Below are positions 21,580-31,110 of a stretch of DNA of 64,000 nt, in pieces. Where the stretch lies: positions 8,530,732 through 8,594,731 of the forward strand of contig JABAKD010000004.1 of the NCBI GenBank assembly GCA_012845835.1, written 5' to 3'. This stretch comes from Undaria pinnatifida. Its lineage: Eukaryota > Sar > Phaeophyceae > Laminariales > Alariaceae. The stretch's first letter is position 1; each line of letters begins with the position of its first letter. A model generated the notes under the pieces. It saw only the letters and a list, made by a program, of their open reading frames with translations, was not told the origin of the DNA and ran no database searches. A program made the translations under genes and the position numbers.

Positions 21580-21975
21580 TTTAGGTCCTGGCCCGACGCC
21601 GGCTGGGTGGCATCATCTGCCTTGTTGCTGCGTTTTTGCTTGCTAATTATCTGGGCTTCGTTTCTGTATTTGGTACTGCGGGGGCGAGGATGGCGGTAGT
21701 GGCATCACTATGTTGTCAGAAACAGTGCGCAGGTGATAGCCCATGCGGCAATACGTCTAGGGCCTACTTCTACTACGTAGGGTCCCAATATGGTTGCTGC
21801 CCCCGTGGTTGCTTGGAAAGCGTCTATCTATCTGCTGTGCTGTGTGTTGCTGTTAATAGTTAGTTGCTGTCTGTCTGTTGCACTTTGGTTTTTCACTTTT
21901 TTCGTGCCGTCCTGTTTGCCTCTTTTCGAACTGCAGGCAGTCTTGTTTTTCCTCGTATTTTCCTATTATTTATAG

Positions 21976-21990
<15 letters not shown>
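21580..21990 (+). repeat. Repeat with inverted partner at 35330-35850
   Basis: The segment from CGCCGGCTGGGTGGCATCAT (21598) through TCTATCTGCTGTGCTGTGTG to TTGCCTCTTTTCGAA matches the reverse complement of 35330-35830 over roughly 400 bp. Indels are present. At 21978 a (CTG)n tract begins; at the partner a G-run (35269-35286) lies at the corresponding edge. Confidence 0.75.

Positions 21991-22036
<46 letters not shown>
21978..22036 (+). repeat. (CTG)n microsatellite, about 19 copies
   Basis: Uninterrupted CTG/TGC trinucleotide tract of about 59 bp. Open frames through it encode poly-Cys, poly-Leu or, on the minus strand, poly-Gln, and are probably not genes. A (TA)n stretch follows at 22147-22161. 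Confidence 0.95.
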
Positions 22037-22037
<1 letters not shown>

Positions 22038-22394
22038 GCACACCGCGAAGGCACAAACCAAGCTCCGATAGCAACACAGTACCTACGTACTGCAAAAAAA
22101 GCACACCCGACCAACAGCTTGCAATCGCCCCTGCATAGAACAACAAAGTATATATATATATAGCAGCACGTTCGTCTCAACCTGAAGAATGTGCGACAGC
22201 GCACGCGAGCAGACGAGAGCAGGAAATAAATGTTGCCGAGAGCAACCATGTGTATTTGCACAACTAGCTTTTTATGCTTTAATATTTCCTATTGGTTGTT
22301 TTAGTTCTTCGAACAATGATTTTTTGTTGCTGTATTGCCCGGGGAGCCTAGATGAGGCGTAATATCCCGGTCTCCTGCACTACTTGTTTTTTGC

Positions 22395-22495
22395 GTGGAA
22401 GTTCATGAAAGCTTCCGTGGAAGCTTCCAAGATTTTTTTCCATGGAAGCTTCCATAGCTTTCATGAAAGCTTCCATAAAAGCTTCCGTACGAAGT
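22395..22495. repeat. Cluster of AAGCTTCC palindromic units
   Basis: Seven overlapping copies of (T/G)GAAGCTTCC or GAAAGCTTCC lie within 100 bp, separated by CATGGAA/TTCATGAAA. Each core (GGAAGCTTCC) is self-complementary, so the stretch can fold into several hairpins. Sequence 22165-22394 holds nothing recognisable. Confidence 0.8.
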
Positions 22496-22597
22496 TTTCT
22501 CCGGTGACCGTACTGCTGCTGCCGTGGGAGTTTCCGTTGCATTTACGAAGACCCACCTGACGCTAAGGCCGCGGACGACCCGCATTTTCCACGTGCT

Positions 22598-23650
22598 GTG
22601 GCGGCCATTGCCGTTGGAACCTCCTGTGCGGCCGCTGGGATTCGGCATGCCACTACAGCCGCGATAGCCTGGATTTGTTCGGGCGTCGTGCCGCTGTTGC
22701 CGCAGGACCCCCCCGTACGACCGCGGGAGCCGAATATTGTTCGGACGCTCCTATCACCGTGGGAGCCCCTTGCTACAGGCGTTGACACCCACTTCGTCGC
22801 TGCACCTGCGGAGGCCATGCAACGTTGGGGCGATTCTCCCGTTGATGCCGCGAGCGCCTCGTATTTCAGCTACGGGCCACCCCGCATCTGCAGCAGCGGG
22901 GACCAAACCGTTTTTGGGCGATCTTGCCGCATCGATATCAGGGCACAAACGAATCACTCCTTCTGTGGCCAAAGGGTCGAGTACATCATTCCCACAATCG
23001 GTGCATTCATGCATGTTAGCGTCGAGTGCATGGCGGCGGAACCACGTACGATATTTGCGGTTGATCTGGCGGCGAAGGTTATTGCTGCGGCAACCTCCGT
23101 TCTCCACTGTCCGCGACGGCCGCTGCTGTCCGTCTGCCTCGCGACGGAGTGAGCGGGTTCCGCGACATACTATACCCAGCAAAATACAGTAGTTTGGACG
23201 CCATCTGCGACTCTCTTTGGCAGTCTCAGGCGGCCACGGGGACCCGTGTGCTCTGGCCGACCCCAGAAAAACACGACAAACGCATGTGCTTCGGAAAAAG
23301 TCACAACTGATCTCGTGACGGCGGTGGTGATGGCGACGATAGACGAGACCACAGCGGGGGAGGCGAAGACCGCGACCGCCGTGGTGGCAGCTCTGAGCGG
23401 AACAACCAAGGTGGTGGTTCGGGCCATAGCAACGGCGGTGGCGGCAACGGCCGGGTCGCTGCCACAACGCACCGCGGCGAAGGCGAGGGGAACGGGACCT
23501 CTTCCGCAGGCTATTCAGGCTTCCATTACTCTGAGAGACCCGTCCCTATCGACAACAACTCCACCTCGCGTGCACCCTGCGACTCTCGGACGGGGAGCGC
23601 AGCGTTACGCCTTCCTCGGGCGTCAAGACGGCGCTCCCTTCTAAACGATA
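22598..23650. other. Coding-like region of unknown identity, strand uncertain
   Basis: Long open frames exist on both strands: 22598-23152 plus (184 codons) and 22754-23467 minus (237 codons). The minus frame contains the cysteine-spaced HECTDCGND, which looks zinc-binding. On plus, 23310-23640 is Gly/Asn/Arg-rich in one frame after a stop, resembling the low-complexity tail of a retrotransposon gag. I do not recognise either product. The position next to copia and gypsy remnants makes a decayed LTR-retrotransposon gag the most likely source. An open frame of about 63 codons without a start follows at 23713-23901 on plus. Confidence 0.3.
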
Positions 23651-23854
23651 ATTAATGTGGATGGTCGACGATGTCCCCATCTACGGATAGGCGACAATGA
23701 ATAGCGATCACTGACGACCGCGCGCAGCCGTTGTTTGCCGCTCACGCCCGCGCTCGCCAGGCTTTCTTAGACGCGGCTGCCGCCCCAAAACAAGGCATTA
23801 CAGCCGCTGTGAAGTCTCCCTACGTCTATGCGGATATGTTCAAGGTCAAGGGCA

Positions 23855-24260
23855 TCACAACGTTGCCGTCCAACGAACCTCAACCAGGAACTCGCCTCTA
23901 AGCAACTTATGCGCTAAATCAAACAAGCCCAAATCAACATTCTGGTGCTCAGCAATCCACGTTGCATAGAAGACACCCTGAAGACCCTGGTTTGGGTCGT
24001 CGGTTGCCAACCTCCCCTTCGAATAACATTCGGGAGTGCTATCGCCTCTGACAAACCGTTCACCCCCGGCCTCCATATAGTAATTGATGACATTTTTGGC
24101 TAGGGCATGCGCACTCTTGGACGGAGAGATTCAGGGTCGACCGCGTTCGACCTTCTTTCCCAGTGCTGAGCGGGAAACCACGGAGACGCGGCGTCTGCTC
24201 TTCGTGAAAATGTAGAATATTGGTGTCCCAACCGGCCCGCCATAATCGGCTTAGTCTCAT
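23855..24260 (-). pseudogene. Ty1/copia-like RNase H remnant
   Basis: On minus, one frame reads ADYGGPVGT and SVVSRSALGKK (24250-24150), an in-frame stop (about 24130), then HALAKNV, DDPNQGL and AEHQNVDLGLFDLAHKLL with RGEFLVEV (24110-23870). These align by eye with the copia RNase H series SDADYAG, VALSSAEAEY, EDNQGA and the TKHID-F-RE---GEV tail. The RNase H metal ligands are partly lost. It lies downstream of a copia-type protease (24766-25209) on the same strand with only about 500 bp between, so integrase and RT are largely deleted. Confidence 0.45.
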
Positions 24261-24765
24261 GCTTGGCGGATGTTAGTTTCGGGGGTGACATGAAACGAGT
24301 GCGGGTTGGCGCCGGGGTGGGGCTAGTACTGGAAATAGTTTGTCTGAGCATAAACGAGCAGTTCTCGTAGCTCATGCCTAGCCTGCCCCCCTGAGCCCAG
24401 AGAGCTGGCAAAATGTTGTCTTACCTTTGGGTCGATCGATGCTACGTGGCTGATCATGGATGCCCTCACGAATAATACCATGTCTGTTCTAAACGTCGAA
24501 ACTTAGTTCCAATGAATGATGCAACATCGGAGGGGCGTGTTTTTACCTCTTTGGAGCCCTCGCCTGCCGATTTAGGCCGTGGACATCAGTGCGTGCCGTC
24601 GCACACTTCTGCTTGGGCGACGATCTCGGAACGCAACCCCGTTATTATGAACGCGCCACATGTCCCCGCCGATTCCTCCGACCCCTGGGTCTCATCCATA
24701 TCGTGCTCGCACTGGCGGCTTGCCCACTGTTATGAAGTTTGCGCCGTTAGTCGTAGCTTCTCGAT

Positions 24766-25209
24766 CTAGGATCCTCCCCTATGAAGCGATCTTATTTCAC
24801 CAACTGCCTGCGCTGGGACCCTTCGATTCTGTCTGAATAACCATGAAACGTTGCAATTATTCAACAATGCAAACACCCTTTCATAGATTTTAGCGACTCC
24901 ATGAACCCCGAGCTTGGTCAGCTCGGAGACAACGGTGACGCGTACCACCCCTGGTAGAAACACATGCTGCGCTACCGCCGCGGGCGCAAAACCCAGGGGG
25001 AACGGATAGTAGTTATCGCAAAGCCCGTCGCCATTTGTCAGGTTGACCGCAGCGCCAAGGTCAACCCCGGCCGCCACTCGCAAAAAGGGGGGTTCGGCAA
25101 CACACAGCAGTGGGAGACGGCGGCTACGAATAGCACACGCATAGCTCCGCATTAGCGGTACACCAACCAATCCCGTCCCCGCCCGCTTCGTCGAGTAATG
25201 CCCGTGCAA
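24766..25209 (-). pseudogene. Ty1/copia-like protease / GAG-pre-integrase remnant
   Basis: The minus-strand frame (147 codons) contains VDLGAAVNLTN at residue 49 on, then YYPFPLGFAPAAVA, LPGVVRVTVVSELTKLGV and VFALLNNCN. This is the copia protease-to-pre-integrase succession: VDSGA-HLTN, then PFPLGF, then LPGV, then (L/V)S-LTKLG. The catalytic triplet DSG is DLG here (Asp50-Leu-Gly). The frame opens and closes without element context. Together with 23855-24260 it marks a rearranged copia copy on minus. Confidence 0.55.
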
Positions 25210-25383
25210 TCTGTCTCGGCCCGTCGTACAATGCGAATACTAACCCCATTGCGCGTCAGCCTGGTATCTTTCCCGCTGGAAACTGACGCCTTGACGGTGG
25301 TACGGCACCCCTCGTGAGTCCGCCGCCAGAATTTCCAGGGCAGAAAACATATATTTTGCGAGATGCCCGCGTCCCGCGTCGCG

Positions 25384-25620
25384 TGCTACGATAGAGGTGC
25401 ACCACTTTTTTTCTGAACGTTTCTCATTTTTGGAGCTTAGGACCTCTTCCAAAAACTGGTTTGGAGAAAAATAAAACTGCTACCGGATGAAAACCCTCAT
25501 GGCCTAGGCACGCAGCGAGAATCATTCCAACAAAAATGGTGTATTTCCGACGATTTTGGGCTATGGAGCTCCGTCATTCAGAAACCCAAAAAGCAAAAAA
25601 TTACTACCTCCATCGTAGCA
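25384..25620. mobile_element. MITE family 1, copy 1
   Basis: 237 bp with terminal inverted repeats TGCTACGATAGAGG and, inverted at the right, TGCTACGATGGAGG. It contains CGACGATTTTGGG and GCTACCGGATGAAAA, shared with 43453-43692 and, inverted, with 27635-27874. There is no coding sequence. No clear target-site duplication is seen; the left flank is GCG in all three copies. Confidence 0.8.
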
Positions 25621-27005
25621 TTCATCTCGCGCCCGTCCAGCGCCCAGCGCCGGGCAGTCTCGGCAGCTGCCTTGACGCCCCGAACGTATCCCATTGGTAC
25701 CGGCGACCTTGACACAGCTCCGCTTGTTATCGTGATGGGATCTTATGCTCTTTCGCTGCTCGACGCCACCAAAACGCGCCGCGCCTCGAGCAGTTCACCT
25801 GTAGCACAGACTTTAAAGCCACGTATTGGCCGCCGTTCGGGCTTAGCCCCTGCTGCGCTCAAGTCCGGCGTCTCGCTCACGTGTGTTTCTACGTCTGCTG
25901 ACATTTATTTGAAGACATCAATGCCGCGACGGAACCTTCGCCCCAAGTGATTCTGCCCTTCCCGCCGCGTGCGCCCCGGGATCTGCCTCGCCGCGCAACG
26001 TGAATGTTTCACGAGGGCGTCGCCCCCCACCTTATTCCTACACACACCGCTCGCTTGGTTCCGTCCATACCGTTACGGTTGGTCTGCAGTGCGAGAAGGC
26101 TGGCGGCGGAACTTTGAGCCCCTCTGTTGCGCTCCGCTCGGCGTTTCCTCGCGTACACGCAGACGGTCTGACCTGTTGCCTATCACAGATGATTTGGCGG
26201 CCTTAGCCACCACGTTCTCATTCTCAGGCATGTCTACCGAGCAGAAAGCCCTCCGACGGGCACTCGAGTCTCGCCCGCCCAAGACCCTTTTTTTTACTCC
26301 GTCTGGCGTCTGTAGGCTGTCCTTCGCCTTTGCGTGCCCATGCGCTCCGCCTTCGGGCTTTGACAGCGTCAGTGGAATAGGCGTTCTAGACACTGCCCGT
26401 CGAACCCGTGGTGACTCCACAGCCTGCGGTCAACGTAACTAGATAGCCTGCCCGCCGATGCGTGAACGCTTCGCTTAATTCGTGAAACAAACACAGTCCC
26501 AGCCGGCTTTCGGTGGATGGGCGCAGATAGTGAGCGCGTTCTGACGATGTTTCGCACACGTACCATGACGCCTCCCAGCCGGTATGTAGGCCTTGCCCCG
26601 CTTCTCGCGTCGGCAACACAGTGCCCCCATAGGGGATCCCACTTCGCGCCCCAATCATGCCTTCCGACGGCTCGCGCTCCTCGGTGTTTAACCCTACCCG
26701 CGAGTATTGCCTTGGAAAATATCGTGTCGTTCCGGTAGCGCCCTAGCCTTTTTCTTACAATGGGACCGCCTGATGCCCATCTGGGACCCAACTCCTGTTC
26801 TGACGGTACCCATCACGTCTCACCGTGACCGAGCAAATTTTTTGAGCGCTCCGCTTTTAGGACTCCTGACCCCCTCGCGGCCCCCCTCCGCTCCTAAAGC
26901 CGATTTGGGCGCCCGCGGCGCTGGTGCTGAAAAGCACTTTGGCGATTCCGCTGCACGCGTTGTTCGAACGCCTACTGGGAAAGGAAGCAAATAGGCAGAG
27001 CGTAC
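25621..27005. other. Unassigned, probably decayed LTR-retrotransposon sequence
   Basis: Several overlapping frames of 90-157 codons occur on both strands (for example 25969-26442 plus and 26369-26791 minus). None shows a motif I can defend. The location directly upstream of a gypsy integrase on plus makes eroded pol sequence likely. The high density of open frames reflects GC-rich codons rather than a recognised gene. Confidence 0.3.
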
Positions 27006-27634
27006 GTGTTACGTCGCCACCAGTACATTTTTCTCGGTCGGCCATTGGCTCCGCCCACCGAAGCCTTAATGCGTTTTCCTCGTAACAGCCCCCCTCCTTC
27101 TTGGAGACTCCGGAGCTCGCTGCGTAAAGCCGCCTCCATGCTACCTACCGACGAGGACATTGTCCCCGTCGTCCGCAATTCAACCCCGACCCCCTACTCC
27201 TTACGACCGGCGGAACGCGTGGCTTGTCTTTTGAGTCATGAGCTTATTCGTATCTATGTGTGCGCCCTTGGATCATGCAAGGGAGTGACGGTCCGTTGGC
27301 CCCTCATCTCGATCCCCCTCCCCCCGGAACCGGTAATCACGGTCAGCTTGAGCTATTTCGGGCCGCTGTTGGTCACTCCCCGGCGTGTTATCTACATCCT
27401 GCCCTTCACCGACCGTTTTATGCGCCACGTAGACATGATCTCCGTCGCCGGTGCGGCAGCAGTTACATCCGAAGGTACGGCCAAGGTCCTTATCAACCGG
27501 CGCATTCTGCCCGCGTAGTATCCGCTCGGAAAACGGTCTCCAGTTATGCTCTAAGCTTTCGCACGTCGTCTACGAGCTTTGTTGGTGGTCGTAAAATCGC
27601 CACTAGCTCTTATCTCCCGAGCTGTAACGAAGCG
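27006..27634 (+). pseudogene. Ty3/gypsy-like integrase remnant, truncated by a MITE
   Basis: Open to 27518, then shifted. HEL-IRIYVCALGSCK (27243-27290) corresponds to the zinc-binding end. The core follows with YFGPLLVTP, IYILPFTDRF and RHVDM, then the EGTAKVLINR helix. After a frameshift come SENGLQLCSKL (27525-27560) and KIATSSYLP (27595-27620). In active gypsy integrases these positions read D-FGPL, SDNG and the HP-NG-VER block. The first catalytic Asp position is Ser (residue 116), the second is Glu, and the third block is cut off by MITE copy 2 at 27635. It is clearly inactive. Confidence 0.7.
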
Positions 27635-27874
27635 TGCTATGATAGAGGAAGCGCGTTTTGGCTTAAACGCGTTCTGAGTGACTAGGCTTCTTAAACCAAA
27701 ATCGTCCGAATATCTTTGTTGTTTTCGCAACGTCAATTTTTTGTATACATAGGGCATGAGATTGATTGTAAACCGGGTAGCCTTTTTTTCTTGCTCAAAT
27801 CGGTTTGAATGTGAGGTAAAGAGCCCTTGTAGTAAGGAGCCTCAGAAAAATCGCTGTGCACCTCTACCGTAGCA
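27635..27874. mobile_element. MITE family 1, copy 2 (inverted), inside gypsy integrase
   Basis: 240 bp with ends TGCTATGATAGAGG and, inverted, TGCTACGGTAGAGG. Internally AAACCAAAATCGTCCGAA and ACCGGGTAGC match the reverse complement of copy 1. It begins at the last recognisable residues of the integrase. Sequence 27875-28049 is featureless. Confidence 0.78.
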
Positions 27875-28300
27875 TGTGCCTAACGGTGCCATGGAGTATG
27901 TCAGCCATGCAATGTCACAGATGCGGGCGGTGGTCGTCAACGAGCGCCAAGATGAGCTGGGATGCGCAACTGCCTCACGACAGCTATAATAATTCGGCCC
28001 GCGCCGCCACTGACCTGATAGTTTAAAGTTCAATTACTAAACTATAACAGCATACGTCCACAAGAACGCGTATTATACGAGGAGTAGATCGCTCTAATCC
28101 GTCCCTTTATATTTCGTTTGATGCCGTTCATGTGTTTATCATTTTGAGCGTGCTTACTCTGCACGTCAACCTGATGTAGGCTCAAAATCGTTTTATTTGC
28201 GACGTAATATACAAATAAGTAGCCAAATTGCTACCGCGTAAATAATTGCGAGCTTAGTTAGGCTTTGACCCAATAGGGGAATGAAAATGATTTTTTGAGC

Positions 28301-28490
28301 CCACTGATAGGGACAGCTTACGCTATACCTACAATGGGACCCGAAGGGTGCGCCAGCTCGCGTTGGGCTGCGAAAGCAGCTGAGTTAAATCGACACACGA
28401 CGCGTATGAAAATACGTGGAAGTGTGGTGAGCTAAAGCTTTATTTTTCCCCATCCGCCGGAGGATGAAAAAAAAAAAAAAAAAAAAAAAA
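28301..28490 (+). mobile_element. SINE-like element, copy 1, with long A-tail
   Basis: About 165 bp of unique sequence starting near CCACTGATAGGGACAGCTTA, followed by a 24-base A-run (28467-28490). TTGAGC flanks it on both sides (about 28295-28300 and 28491-28496), a plausible target-site duplication. Near-identical copies are at 41837-42017 and 61409-61572; a divergent one is at 39121-39244. Internal hairpins are ACCC-GAA-GGGT, CCAGC-TCGC-GTTGG, GCTGC-GAAA-GCAGC (28367-28380) and CGTAT-GAAA-ATACG (28403-28416). There is no tRNA-type B box. Confidence 0.75.
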
Positions 28491-29081
28491 TTGAGCGCGA
28501 CTGTTTTCGGGGTCGAACAAGCGACCCAGAAGAGGTGATTATGCGGACAGGCATTCCGAATTGATCTGTTGCCCTATGCGAGCGAGTGGCATGCCAAAAA
28601 ACGCGAAACGAATTGCGAGCTTTTAGTCGGGCTTTGACCCAATAGGCTTGGCCCAATAGACGAAAGAAATCGACTTCTTCAGCCTCCTTTTTCGTAGTCG
28701 CATGAGCGACCAAGAGGTGATAATGCGGGCGAGAATTCCAGAAGAAAAAATAATGAAACGGAGAACAAACGATAGGAGTTGTGAAGGATGTGATGGAAGA
28801 CGATCAGAAAGGCTACAGGACGAACAACATACGTCCACAAGAACGCGTATTATATCAGTAGTAGATCGCTCTAATCCGCCCCTGTTTATTGCGTTTGGTT
28901 CTGTTTAAGTGTTGAGCGTGCTTGCTCTGCACGTCAACCGGATAATATGGGCCCAAAATCGTTTTTTTGCGCGATCTATTATGCACAAAACTATCCTAAT
29001 TGCGACTGTGTAAATAATTGCGAGCTTAGCTAGGCTTTGGCCCAATAGGCGAACGAAATCAGGATTTTGAGCGGACTGATT

Positions 29082-29314
29082 CTACGATAGCCCCCCCCAA
29101 AAACCGGCGATTTTATTTTAACGAACGTTTCATGGGTGCCCGACACGAAAAAGAATGCTATGAAATCTCATCCCCACACCTTTTTCATGTTTGCAAAGGG
29201 CTGTCGAACGATAACGTCGGGGCGGCAAGGGGCAACGTATTTCAGAAGATACGTCCTGGATCTGATTTCAAAACCGGCGATTTCCTTGAAGAAAAGTTGG
29301 GGGGGCTACCGTAG
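29082..29314. mobile_element. MITE family 2
   Basis: 233 bp with ends CTACGATAGCCCCCCCCAA and, inverted at right, CTACGGTAGCCCCCCCAA. AACCGGCGATTT is present near both ends, but as a direct repeat. Its terminal CTACGATAG is shared with MITE family 1. It lies in unit 2 of the 28-29.6 kb duplication, and unit 1 lacks it. Confidence 0.7.
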
Positions 29315-29612
29315 TAGGACGACTCAGCGCGACTTTTCTCGGGGTCGCACAAGCAACCAAGCAACCAAGAGGTTAATTATGCGGGCAAATGTTCCGAATT
29401 GAACTGTTGCTCTATGCGAGCGAGTAGCATGCCCAAAAACGCGAAAATAAATGCGAGCTTTTAGTTTATATTTGACCCATTAAGCGAATGAAATCGGGAT
29501 TTTCAGGCTTTTTTTTTCGGAGTCGCATAAACGACCAAGAAGAGGTGATAATGCGGGCAAGAATTTCATGAAAAAAAGAATGAAAAGAAAAACAAATGAT
29601 AGGAGTTGTGCA

Positions 29613-30479
29613 TATTAAGAACGTCGCCAGTCAGTGTAAGTTCTGCATACATTGAAAGTATATATATTGTTGGATTGAGGGCATTCAGTATGCCTTGTTG
29701 ATCCTTTTTTGTTTTTCATTGTAAGCACTTCGTCTACTGTTGAAGTAAACACGGAGGGGTTTTCCAAGGCACCATCAACGGCGCCTTCCTTTCTCCCTTC
29801 CGTGAAAATTAACTATGTGCAACCATTCGTCCAATGCCCCTTTTGTTTATGCCATGTGCTCTTTCGTTTCGCCAAGAAGCGAAGCAGGTCCTCAATACTC
29901 TTTTCGGTATTCCTACACATATTCTTGTTTTAATGTAGGATAACTTTACTTGGCGGCGCGTTTTGTAATAGAGGGAGTTCGACTCGCCTATGCTTGCTTT
30001 CTTTGTTTTTATGGTGTTTTTTCTGTCAAAGTTAACTTTGAGAATCTCGTGTTCGTATTAAACTCTTGGCATTACCTTACACTTCAATGTCGAATTAAAT
30101 CACTACAAGTTGTTTGATCATACAATAATAGCTACCCTGATTTACTCAAAGAATGGGCGCCGTCGAATGAATGTCAAATTGTTAGGATACTTGAAATATC
30201 ATGTCCGTATTACACTAGTGGTATTACTTTGAAGTCCAATGTCGAATCGGACAGCTAAAACTTTTTTGCTCGTCGAAGTGCTGCCGAACCCTACCCGAAG
30301 CATGGGCGACGGCGAATGCCGGTCCCCCATGCGGAGCTATTGTATAGACTGGTTGTACGAATCACAGAATGTGCATGGTTAACTGATGCATTCCTTCCAC
30401 AACAGTCAGATCTGTCCCCGCAAAAAGGATAATATAGTTCCCGCGCACGGATTGAGTAACTCCGCCCTCCCCTCACCGG
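29613..30479. other. No gene recognised; part duplicates 21130-21310
   Basis: AT-rich sequence with one 74-codon frame (29709-29933) lacking recognisable features. Blocks at 30065-30085 and 30275-30350 match 21130-21310. Nothing else can be supported. Confidence 0.5.
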
Positions 30480-31110
30480 TTATACGACTTACAGGATATA
30501 CTTGATAAACTGATACATTTCCTTCCACAGCTGTCAGATCTTGTCCCCCTCAAAAACGGATTATATAGTTTCCGCGCACAGATTGGTTAACACCACCCTG
30601 TTGACCCTGCAACAAGCTGCACTGCTGTAGTTCCAAGGGGATTCGGACCTATATCCTTAATGAGGACACACACCCAGTAATACGCGCGATCGGAGTATCA
30701 CACACAGCTTGCAAAGAATGAGTTTCGACAAACTATTCGATCTCACAGCTGAAGTGTAGTTTAATTTTTTAATTTTAGTTTACTAAAAGAATTGAAATAC
30801 ACTTACAGCTGTGAGATCGAAAATTTGGAAGATTTCGTCGAAACTCATATTTGCAAGTTGTGTGCGATACATCGGTCGCCCGTATGTATGTGAAACTCCG
30901 ATCGGGCGGGGTGTTTGTCCTCGTGTAGGATATAGGTCGACGACTCCGCTTAGAACTAGCTTGTACCAGGGTCAACAGGGTGACGTTAATCAATCTGTAC
31001 GCGGAAACTATGACACCCGTTCTTGAGGGGGACAAAATATGACGTATGTGGAATGGACCAGTTTATTACGTACATCCTGTAGCATGAACGGTGAAGGGAG
31101 GGCGGGGTTT
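30480..31110. repeat. Tail-to-tail pair of dispersed ~300-bp arms (long imperfect palindrome)
   Basis: 30480-30770 is one arm with its AT-rich end to the right; 30785-31110 is a second arm with its AT-rich end to the left. Both carry the TCACAGCTG/CAGCTGTGA block, the GTTTCCGCGCA/TGCGCGGAAAC-type block and the ATATCCT-AATGAGGACACA block. The centre (30760-30790) is AT-rich (TTTAATTTTTTAATTTTAG). The arms are divergent. Confidence 0.75.

Larger units (their letters stand above)
28050..29612 (+). repeat. Tandem duplication of a ~590-bp segment, each unit with its own insertion
   Basis: Unit 1 (28050-28800) and unit 2 (28829-29612) share ACGTCCACAAGAACGCGTAT at the start and TCTGCACGTCAACC and AATAATTGCGAGCTTAG in the middle. 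Near the end they share GGTGATAATGCGGGC and AACAAA(C/T)GATAGGAGTTGTG. Unit 1 is interrupted by the SINE-like element at 28301-28490 and unit 2 by MITE family 2 at 29082-29314, at almost the same internal point. Confidence 0.8.

Noticed and set aside
21864..22261. Poly-Cys, poly-Leu and poly-Gln frames over the (CTG)n tract
   Set aside because: All three arise from the same trinucleotide tract; the flanking residues match nothing and the region is an inverted repeat.
22754..23467. Naming the 237-codon minus frame as a specific zinc-finger protein
   Set aside because: Cysteine spacing is suggestive, but competing open frames exist on the other strand and no domain order is recognisable.
28301..28490. 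Hammerhead or HDV-type ribozyme in the SINE-like element
   Set aside because: CTGATAGGG and GAAA occur, but the conserved hammerhead core and three-helix order are not present, and no HDV-type double pseudoknot could be drawn.
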